A stretch of DNA of 22,197 nucleotides. It comes from a virus. The stretch spans positions 1 to 22,197 of IMG/VR virus record IMGVR_UViG_3300032265_001462, one strand, 5' to 3'. This document shows positions 1 to 8,700 of this stretch, one piece after another. The position numbers were made by a program, and so were the translations under genes. The notes beneath the pieces are model-generated. The model saw only the letters and a program-made list of their open reading frames with translations, was not told the origin of the DNA and ran no database searches. Within the stretch, counting starts at the first letter, position 1; every line of letters starts with the position of its first letter.

Positions 1-522
1 AATATAAATTGGTGGCTCAGGAGCCCATTTTGATTCAGAGCTTGACAGCATTCCTGGAGGTTCTGGCCAAGAAATTTCAATAGCATCTTTGACATTTGTC
101 AAATCAATATCTGTCATATCTCTTAAAGCTGCTCGGTATGCTCGCCATGATGCTTTTTCCTCATCAGATAACGGACTGTCATTGACCTGAGTCCAATCAC
201 TCATCATTAATCTATAGCTTCTTGCTGGAATAACCCAACGTCTCATTTTTTCATGGGCTGACAGTTCCTGTACAAGCCATTTTTGCTCAATAGTTCCGTC
301 TGGATTCTTAACAATATTTGTTCGAACTATATTTAAAACTTCATGTTGAGGCATTAGTCCTGGTCCAGGATCCTCGCCGTTGACTAGTTCTGCAAATCCG
401 TGTTCTCTTAATGATTCTGGTGTAATTGGTCCAATAAATTCAAAATAGTGCTGTATGTTAGTTTCTGTTATTGGAAAATCTACAGGATCCCCGTTTTCAT
501 CAATTTTAATATATAATGTCAT
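1..522 (-). CDS. Phage tail-fibre assembly chaperone (3' end missing)
   Basis: I translated this gene by hand. It reads from an ATG at 520-522 and stays open for 174 codons to the left edge, so the stop codon is outside the window. Residues about 100-136 carry the tail-assembly-chaperone signature: 'ARSYRLMMSDWTQVNDSPLS' followed by 'DEEKASWRAYRAALRDM'. This matches the pattern R-x-x-R-L-x-x-x-D-W-T-Q ... PLS-[DE]-E ... W-x-x-Y-R-x-x-L-R-D of the family I know as Phage_tail_APC. The 'ISWPEPP' just after it is typical of the end of such proteins. A good ribosome site (AAAGGA) lies upstream. The gene follows the glycine-rich adhesin by 25 nt. Fibre or adhesin genes are commonly followed by their folding or assembly chaperone, so the adhesin is its likely client (inference). 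The N-terminal ~90 residues are not recognised. Confidence 0.8.
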   Translation of the reverse strand, partial: MTLYIKIDENGDPVDFPITETNIQHYFEFIGPITPESLREHGFAELVNGEDPGPGLMPQHEVLNIVRTNIVKNPDGTIEQKWLVQELSAHEKMRRWVIPARSYRLMMSDWTQVNDSPLSDEEKASWRAYRAALRDMTDIDLTNVKDAIEISWPEPPGMLSSSESKWAPEPPIYI

Positions 523-547
523 TCTATGTTTGTCCTTTTAGATTAGA

Positions 548-2344
548 TTAACTTGAAGCATTAGGGTAGCTTCTGCCTGAACCCCAAATAATTCTAACCG
601 CTCCTGTTCCGCCCCAACCACCGCCGTGCGATGAGCCGCCGCCGCCGCCAGCGCCACCGTAGCAACCACCTTGGCCGTATCCGTTACCAATACCGTTACT
701 ATATGGTTCTCCGTGTCCACCGTTTTGGCCTCCAGATCCTCCGCATCCTGAAATTCCGTTTGATCCGCCTGCGCCGTTTGTTCCTTGGGTAATAATTCCA
801 ACGCCACCACCACCACCGTTACCGTAAGTTGAACTATGATGTTGGCAAGCTGAACCGCCGCCGCCGCCATAACCACAATTACAATATGTATATGTATTGT
901 TACAGCAATAACCAGCTGCTCCACCGCCACCGCCATTTGTGCTAGACCATGCAACATTACCGTAACTAGCACAGTAACCTGTGTTTGATCCACCCATGTA
1001 TGCGCAACCTGCGCCGCATCCACAGCATCCGCCGTAGGCAATCATAAATGTACTATCACCGCAGAACACACTACATCCGCCAGGATTCGCGTTCCAACAA
1101 CCTCCATTTCCTACGTTTACAAAATAGCCAGAACCTGGAGTTACAGGTATACCGTTAGCCCAAATTAATGCACCTCCAGCGCCGCCGCATGTAGCCCAAA
1201 CAAAACATCCGCCGCCGCCTCCACCTACAACAATTGCAGACACACTGGTTACACCTGCTGGTGCTGTCCAAGTGTAGTAGTTTTGTTCGCCGTTTGAGTT
1301 GCTGTTACCACCAAAACTTCCGTGGCCGCCGCGTCCAGTATACAATGCCGTTCCGGACGGAATTGTAGTTGTAATTGTCCAAGAAAATGCTTGAGGAGTT
1401 GTATAAGGACCGTCTGTTGCGGTAATTGTAAAGTTATATGTTTGAGAACCAGCTGATTGACTACAGTTACCACTGATAACACCAGTAGTTCCATTTAAGC
1501 TGAGTCCTGGGGGTAAACTTCCACTTGTAAGTGAGTAAGTAATTGTTCCAGTACCTGCGGTAGCTGTAACTGTTGTACTAAACGAACTGTTAACCAATCC
1601 TGAAGCACTACCGATACTGGTCGTACTCCATACTGGAATTTGATTTAGCAGCGATACATAAAAAGTATATATGGCACGCTGTGTGCCAACTGTGTCAGTA
1701 ATAGTAACGTCAACAGTGTATGATGCATTTACAGCATTAGCCATTGTACCAGTTAGTACACCAGAGCTGTTTAGTGATAATCCCGATAGTAATGTAGTAC
1801 CACTGGTAATTGCATAACTTAAACTAGAACCGTTTGTAGATGATGCAGCTAGTGATTTTGATACGTTTGTATTGCTTTTGTTATATGTACCAAGAGTCAA
1901 TGATGATGTTGGTACGCTAATAAAAGGACTTGACCACGCAACTGCATTACCTGCGCCTGCTTGGGCTAGGAATCCACCAGATGTTGCTAATCTTGCTGGT
2001 AAATTTTCCCATTCTAAATAGTAATTTGTACCATCGGATACAATTTGTATTGTTTGACCTGCAGCAATGCTTTGTACAGTTACTTGACTTCCGCCAGTAC
2101 CTGCAAATACCCCGGTAGGAGTTGTTACAGACATTGTGTAAGTAGAATCATTCCAGTATGCAACTGATACTTTTGGAAAAGCACTAGGCGCTGGCAATGT
2201 AACATTATAACCTGCACTAGTTGCTGTAAGTTGTGTTAGTTGTCCGCTACTAAAGTATGTTTCTGTAAATGCTGTTGTGGCAGTCTTCGTTACTGACGAA
2301 CCGCCTCCAGGATTTCCGCCCAGTGTATTGACTCTTCTTCCCAT
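548..2344 (-). CDS. Adhesin-like tail-fibre protein with Ig-like domains and a glycine/cysteine-rich tip
   Basis: This 598-aa protein is a probable receptor-binding fibre or tip protein. Residues 1-120 form a beta-rich N-terminal domain (YNVTLPAP ... VSDGTNYYLEWE) of a kind common in phage fibres, possibly for virion attachment. Residues about 141-231 and 236-325 are two Ig-like domains of the He_PIG type, with 'GLSLNSSGVLTGT' and 'SLPPGLSLNGTTGVISG' as hallmarks. Residues 356-588 are glycine-rich. They start with 'YTWTAPAGVTSVSAIVVGGG' and end 'GGTGAVRIIWG', as in phage polyglycine-sandwich adhesins. This part holds 17 cysteines by my count, including two CC and two CxC sites, which is unusual. 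The start is ATG with GGAG seven bases upstream. A candidate late promoter lies just before it, and the tail-fibre assembly chaperone gene follows. The fold assignment is inference from composition and motif. Confidence 0.85.
   Translation of the reverse strand: MGRRVNTLGGNPGGGSSVTKTATTAFTETYFSSGQLTQLTATSAGYNVTLPAPSAFPKVSVAYWNDSTYTMSVTTPTGVFAGTGGSQVTVQSIAAGQTIQIVSDGTNYYLEWENLPARLATSGGFLAQAGAGNAVAWSSPFISVPTSSLTLGTYNKSNTNVSKSLAASSTNGSSLSYAITSGTTLLSGLSLNSSGVLTGTMANAVNASYTVDVTITDTVGTQRAIYTFYVSLLNQIPVWSTTSIGSASGLVNSSFSTTVTATAGTGTITYSLTSGSLPPGLSLNGTTGVISGNCSQSAGSQTYNFTITATDGPYTTPQAFSWTITTTIPSGTALYTGRGGHGSFGGNSNSNGEQNYYTWTAPAGVTSVSAIVVGGGGGGCFVWATCGGAGGALIWANGIPVTPGSGYFVNVGNGGCWNANPGGCSVFCGDSTFMIAYGGCCGCGAGCAYMGGSNTGYCASYGNVAWSSTNGGGGGAAGYCCNNTYTYCNCGYGGGGGSACQHHSSTYGNGGGGGVGIITQGTNGAGGSNGISGCGGSGGQNGGHGEPYSNGIGNGYGQGGCYGGAGGGGGSSHGGGWGGTGAVRIIWGSGRSYPNASS
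581..1279 (-). other. Glycine-rich, cysteine-rich tip domain of the adhesin
   Basis: This segment codes for residues 356-588 of the 598-aa protein. It has runs of four to six glycines separated by short loops, and 17 cysteines concentrated in residues 380-561. On the plus strand it appears as GC-rich ccgccgccg-type runs in an otherwise AT-rich window. Polyglycine-II sandwich tips are known from T-even-type gp38 adhesins, where the loops between glycine strands bind the host receptor. The resemblance here is by pattern only. Confidence 0.7.
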
Positions 2345-2368
2345 TTAATATCTCCAATATTTCAAGTT

Positions 2369-2376
2369 TATTTATC
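2369..2376 (-). promoter_or_regulatory. Candidate T4-type late promoter (GATAAATA)
   Basis: The minus strand reads GATAAATA, seven of eight matches to the T4 late promoter octamer TATAAATA. It lies 25 nt before the ATG of the adhesin gene and inside the only real gap in this part of the window. It overlaps the 3' arm of the hairpin at 2372-2394. One mismatch to an AT-rich octamer is weak evidence in AT-rich DNA; the position is the main support. Confidence 0.4.
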
Positions 2377-2394
2377 TGTAAAGTTAGCAGATAA
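2372..2394 (-). other. Hairpin directly after the 107-aa gene
   Basis: A perfect 7-bp inverted repeat (TTATCTG and CAGATAA) with a 9-nt loop starts right after the TAA stop of the 107-aa gene. No T-run follows, so it is not a classic intrinsic terminator. It may protect the 3' end of an upstream message or mark a processing site (inference). Confidence 0.4.
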
Positions 2395-2718
2395 TTAAGT
2401 TGTTGATGTTTCTATACCCGTAACAACTACAGTACAACCAGTTGAACTTGCTCTACACAATACAATCTTTCCAGCATCCATTACAATACCAGTTCTTTCA
2501 AGAACACCGTTTGGTAGTAGCTGTGTTTCGTATTCTAGATATTCTGTAGCCAACGCAGTACTACTAGCAGAAATTGATAATCTAATAGTAATAGTTGTTG
2601 TATTTCTGTTGCAAAATGATACATTCACAACGCTAAATGTATTGATCGGAACCGTATACGCTACTGTGTCAGTATTCGCATTGGTCATGTCAATAGCGCC
2701 TAATCTTCCTGATGCCAT
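2395..2718 (-). CDS. Small beta-rich structural protein (107 aa), function unknown
   Basis: I do not recognise a named family. The 107-aa protein is rich in Thr, Ser and Val and appears all-beta. Its middle reads 'FSVVNVSFCNRNTTTITIRL', then 'LLPNGVLERTGIVMDAGKIV' and a final strand 'CTVVVTGIETSTT'. The same order of elements (N...xxTIxI, a Leu-Pro or Val-Pro turn, a 'gd/gekl' turn, a last V-x-V strand) is seen in the 115-aa protein at 16809-17156 and the 114-aa protein at 20041-20385, so the three may be distant paralogues. The start is ATG with GGAG eight bases upstream. It sits 13 nt after the giant 2605-aa gene and before the adhesin gene, so it may be a small head or tail accessory protein; that role is a guess. 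Confidence 0.75.
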   Translation of the reverse strand: MASGRLGAIDMTNANTDTVAYTVPINTFSVVNVSFCNRNTTTITIRLSISASSTALATEYLEYETQLLPNGVLERTGIVMDAGKIVLCRASSTGCTVVVTGIETSTT

Positions 2719-2731
2719 AATAAATTCTCCG

Positions 2732-5700
2732 TTATCTTAATAAAAAGTTGAATGCTAAAGGCATTCCATCGATTCCACCGGTAAAATTCATTTTACTCGG
2801 TACATTGATGTAAACGCCTGTTGTGGTTGTTATCGTGTTACCAGATACATAAATCACACCTGCCGTTAAGGTATTTACATTCAAATTACTTCCGCCGCCA
2901 CCAATTTGGCTGCTTATATATGCTTTAATTGCCTTTTGAGTTGGCACAACATTGTCTGAATTAGCCGTAAAATACGGATCTGACGAGAATGAAGTAATTG
3001 TAGCATTGTATCCGCCTAATGAGGTTGTACCTAATGTCAGCGATGTTAATCCTGCTAGTGAGAATGCACTAGCATTTAAAGTAGCAGAACCTGTACTTTG
3101 TACAACATTAAACAAATTACCTACGTTAAAGTTACCGTCTTGGTCAGTACTTGTAAAGAACACACGACCGCCGCCGTTGGCAATTGTTTGTTTTGTTGAA
3201 TCTGCAGCTATTAGTGGAGTTCCTGGATAATTAGTATTAGAGAAATTTCCAGTTCCAATATTTAAGAAATCATGTCCTGTTAATCGCACTTGACTATACT
3301 TAATTCTCATCGTAGTAGTAGTATTGTGTGCAGGAGCATTGGCTACTGTTAACGCAGGATTAATATTGAAGAATGCATTATTAGGAGTAAGTCCGCTGCC
3401 GCTTGATGTTACATTTGATACTGATACAAGTTTATAAACTGTACTATTACCAGAGAATACAACGTTTGCTCCTGATATTGGAGTAATGTATAATCCTGAA
3501 ATATTAACATAAGCACCTGTTTGGAACGAATCGCCGTATCCATTACCAGTTACAGTAGCACTTGCACTTACATATAACGATCCTCTACTCGAGAATGTTG
3601 GATTAGCAAGAGCGCCAACGCCAGTTCTGACTGTCCAAGTAGCTGCAATTGTTGCATTAGGATCAGTTATAGTCATTACAGGAGTAGTTGCATAACCACT
3701 TCCTGGCTCAATAATTCTAACTGAAGAAATACTACCAGCTGATGCAACTGCTCTAGCTTGTGTTGTTGCTCCTGCTACTATAGAGTTTGCTGTAGTTGTT
3801 CCTGAAGTTATAGCTACCCATAATGGAGTACTAGTTGGATTTCCAAACGCAATTCCTTGCCAGTTTGTTCCAGTTAACAATGTTCTAGATGTCCAATTGA
3901 TGCCGTCTTCAGAAGTAGCAACAGTTGTAGAATTAGATGCAACTGCAAAGAACAAGCCTTGTCCGTAACGAACCTTTGTCCACTGTAAAGTTGCAGGTAA
4001 ACCTGCTGGGCTAGCTACCCATGTAATTCCATCTAAAGAATATGCTGATGCGTTACTTCCTGTTGCTATTGCAACAAAAATTCCTCTTCCAAATGCAACA
4101 GAACTCCAATATGCTGTAGTTGGCAAGGTTGCTGTAGTCCAAGTTGTACCAGTTGTGTTATATGCCGCTTGAGTTCCACCTGCCGCAATTGCTACATATG
4201 TTCCATTACCATATGCTACTCCAGACCAAGATGTGCTAGCTGGTAAAGCACCAGTTGCTGCCCAAGATGCACCGTTTGATGAATATGCGGCTGCTGTTGA
4301 ACCCGATGCCACGGCCATAAAAACTCCACTACCATAACATATTGCACTCCATGAACCTGATTGTAATACACCTCCTAGTGTCCAAGATGTACCAGTAGAT
4401 GTTGTAGTTGACGCAGTGCCGGCACCAATTGCCACAAATACACCAGCACCGTATGCTATTGAAGTCCAAACACCTGATGCGGATAATGCGCCGCCGGCTG
4501 TCCAGGATGTACCATTAGTACTATATTGATTTGCAGTTCCACTATTGGCTATTGCAATATATCGACCGCCACTACCAGTGCCCGTAAATGTAAAGTTTGT
4601 AATTGATCCGCCAACTCCAATGTTAGTTACAGTAATTATTATGTTATTGGACGTAGTGCCTCCAAGATTAGTTCCTGCTATAGATACTGTATCTCCAATC
4701 ACATAACCACCACCAGATGCGCTTTGAGTAACTGCATAAGCTACTCCAGTTTTAACTACATTAAATGTAGCCAATGTTCCTGCACCTGCACTTGTGCTGC
4801 TTATGTTAGAATATGTAACAATGTCGTCACCATATACACAATCTATCCATGTTCCTGACACTTGAGTGGCTGTGGACGGTGTAAATGCTGGACTAGTAAA
4901 TGTTAGTCGAGGTTCAATAATGTATTGTGTAGTAACATCTAAGTTAGCTACAATAGCAGTTCCTAGCACAACATGATCCCAGCCAGCTGCATACACTGAT
5001 ACCGGTGACGGTGATGAGCTAGTAATTATTATTGCACTTGTAGCTACACTACTAGTACCAACACTGAATAGATTACTGTTAGGAACTACAGCCATTGCAT
5101 AATATAAAGTAGCAGGTGCTAAGTTTGTACCTACAGTGGCACTTACATACATTGGCATGCCATTATAAACACTAGCATTACTACTAACTGTTAATGTATT
5201 TTGTGTAGCAGAAATAGCTGCACTAGTACGTGTTTGACTTACACTGACACTATAACTTAAACTTGTTGTTGGTGTTCCAGTTGCGGTTTGATTAATACCG
5301 TATGTTCCTAATCCGCCAGCTGTGTAAACACTTGTTGACCCGCTTACATTACCAACTAATGTGTTACTAATAGTAATTACACCTGTAAGATAGTTAACCG
5401 CAGTTACATATGTGTTAGCAAGCATACCACTAATTGGTGCAATAAATTGTCCAATTAATACACTATTAATAGAACCAACAGTAAACAAAGTCAATGTTAT
5501 TGAAGTAGTTCCGCTGGTTCCAGTGAATGTAGCTGTTGCAAGAGCCGTGGCTCCTGTTGCGCTAATTTGCGCCACAATATAAGTTCCGGCTGTTATAGCT
5601 CCACCAAGTAGTAAAGCATAAGGAGTTATACCAGTACTTGTTGCACCAGCTGATAACAATATACTGGAAACGTTAGTTACGGTACCGGCTGTTGGAGTAG

Positions 5701-8700
5701 TACCTCCAAAAACTGCATATGTTATACTAGTAGCACTAACAATACTTGTAACTAATACACTAGTTGGACTTCCGCCGTATAGTGTTCCAGTACCAGTTGT
5801 TGCTATTATTGGCATACCAACATAAAATCCAGTTGTTGAACTCATGTTAGTAATAGTGGCTGACCAAGGGCCAGTTCCTGTAATTGAGCCAATTGTTCCA
5901 GTAGTACTACCAATAACACTTGCAAGACTTGCTGAGCCAATTGTTCCACTATTAGTACTAGTAATATATGTTCCAGCTGTAATAGTTCCAGCACTAGTTA
6001 AAATCATACCAGGAGTAAATGATCCAGTAAGTGTTCCAGTAGCTGTCATATAGCCACCGCCTGCTCCAGTCGTATTAGGATTAATGATTGCGGCGGTATT
6101 GCTTGCACTAGCATTTGTTGTCACAGTAATAGTTAAAGGTGCAAAACTTTCTTTAGCCATTAATGCAATTTTACTTCCTGAATTAAAATCAGCAACAAAA
6201 CCTGTTTGTCCTACACCTGCACCACCAATTAGATTTAATCGCATACCTTTGTATGCATTAGTAATTACAGTATCAGTTGCCGCAATTGTTATTTGGTATG
6301 TATTACCAGTCTGTCCTGTATTTGTAATGGTAACATAACTAGATCCGTTTGTTAATAAACGAACTTCATAAGCAGCATTATCTCTAAATTCATTTGCAAC
6401 AGCACTTACTCCATATCCAGTTGAACTATTAAACGAATATGTTGCTGTATTGTAAGCAGAACCTGCATTAGAATATTCTAAACGGTAAATTTTATTTGAA
6501 TTATCTGTATATACGTTGGCAATCTGTGCTTGAAATGCTCTATTGTTCACGTTTGCAATAATCGGAGTTTCTGAAGCATCGTAACCTTCTGCTACTACAC
6601 CAAATGTTCCATAAGAACTATTTCCGTTAGTAGCACGAATTTTACCACCAGCTTCTGCTAGATATCCTGCTGTGTTATAGTATGCAAACACTGAAACTAA
6701 TTCAGTTAAGGCATTAGATCCAGTACACCAGCAACCAATACCATCACTTAATACCTGTGTGAAATCGTTGGCAACTATACTTCTGTTTCCGCCGTTGTGT
6801 AATGTTCCGTCAATTTTTAATCCAACACATGCAGTACCAAATGTAGTAACGTTTTGTACATAAGGCGATTTTCTAAAAATCCACACTGAAGAATCTGCTG
6901 GCCCGGTGCCTGGATCTAAACTTACATAAGCACCTGCTGTTGGTCTGTACGATCCAAATGCATTTGCAGATGTTAACGTTCCTGTTAAACCAGATAAAGT
7001 CATATTTCTGATGCCGGCGCCATTTCGTACATAGAACATGTTAGCTGTATTATAATTTGCAACTAATGATGTACTACTAATTGACCAACCATTAATATTA
7101 TTAACAGTATATGTTCCTGTTCCGCCAGCATAGAAGAAATAAACTGTAGTACTAACGCCTGAAGTTAATTCGTTGCTTAATTTTATTGTTGTGCCATTGA
7201 TAGAAGTTACATATGTATTTGCTGGAATACCGCTGATAACAGCACCGTTACCCGATACAAACATACCAACAGCAATACCAGTATTGCTGGTTACGGTTAA
7301 GTTAAAACTTCCGCTTGAACCTGTTGACGCTGTATTAGCTGCCGCTGTACCGCTTGCACCAGTTAGTTGTGCTGTTATTTGTAATGGTGCTGTAATTGTT
7401 GCAGAACCGCTTACAAACATTCCGCTTATAATATTACCAGTTGCTGTAAAAGTAGTACCAGTAATAGTAGCTGCTGGAGTTAAAGTTATATATGTTCCGG
7501 CAAGAGCATTTGCATAACTACTTGAGAGTGTTAAAGTCGTAGCAGTTAAAACAGCTCCTACAAAATATGTGCCAGCTGATACACCGCCACCGCCGGTACC
7601 AGTAACAACAAATTTGTTACCAGTCTGCAAACCAGTTGTACTAGCAACTGTAAGTACACCGCCGCTACCGGTTGATCCGTAAATACCAACTGCTGCAGCC
7701 GTAATATTTTGACTTGATAAAATTGATGTGATTGCTGATGCTGTAAGGGTATTACCGCTCACAGAACCAGTAAATCCAGCTGAAGTAATTAACGGTTCAA
7801 CAACAACACCGCGTAATTCATCACCGACTAGTGCTGTATTTTCAGCTACGCTGATAGGAAGTACTTCTTGGTATGTTCCATTTTTAATATTAATTGTGCT
7901 AGTAACACCTTGGTTTGCAGGAGGAATACTTGCTGTACTTTGAGCTGTTAATGCTGTTGTAATTATTCCAAATAATGTAGTAATAGCGGAACTTGAACCA
8001 GTTTCAGCTGTATAGTTAGTATCAATTGCCTGACTAATAGCAGAACCTGCAATATTTCCACCGCTAGTATATTGTGCTGTATTTGTACTTGAAACAGTTA
8101 CACTAGTTGCTGATAATGCTACTACTGTATATGTTGTATTATAGCTAGTAGGGACAACTGAAGTAACTGTTATAGTTTCACCTATAACAAATGGTGAACG
8201 AGTTTGCGATGCAAAACTAAATGTTACTTGGTTATTCAAACTAGTAATACCAGTAATTGCTAGTGTTGTTAATGCCGCAGATCCACCTGTTGTATTTTGA
8301 TATACCGACGAAGGCGCACTGTTAGCTATAATATTTTGTGAAATTGTAGCAAGACGACCTAACGATGCAATAATAAATGGCATTGCGTTTGTTGTTGCTG
8401 TATTATAGAATAAATTAGATCCTTGTTGGAAATAAGAATATGCCGCAGCTACTGTTTGACTATTGCCGCCACGTGCCAAGTCGTATATGATTGCATCTAT
8501 AACATATCCTGCATCACGCTGAGTCTTATACGGATCGTAAACTGACGAACCGCTAAATGGTGTGTTATTATTGGCTGCTTGATATGTCATCCAATTATAC
8601 ATTTCAGCTACTAAGAAATTTTTGTTTTTTGTTAGTAGTGTTGTAGTATTTGTAAATGCTGTTCCAGCTAATACTTGGGCACAAGCATATGCAATAGTTT

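Noticed and set aside
538-1041. Minus-strand open frame of 167 codons inside the adhesin gene
   Set aside because: It is a frame shadow of the glycine-rich domain: runs of GGN codons give open Ala/Val/Thr-like reading in another frame. No ribosome site and no protein-like pattern.
3776-4564. Repeats as a CRISPR-like or tandem DNA repeat array
   Set aside because: Similarity is at protein level (Asp-box-like units) with diverged DNA and no spacer pattern.
5844-7943. Several plus-strand open frames opposite the giant 2605-aa gene (for example at 5844, 7173 and 7728), with hydrophobic Val/Pro/Leu-rich translations
   Set aside because: They are antisense shadows of Thr/Ser/Gly/Asn-rich coding sequence. 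Their apparent membrane-like character comes from reverse-complement codons (ACT, AAT, GGN give S/V/L/P-rich reading).
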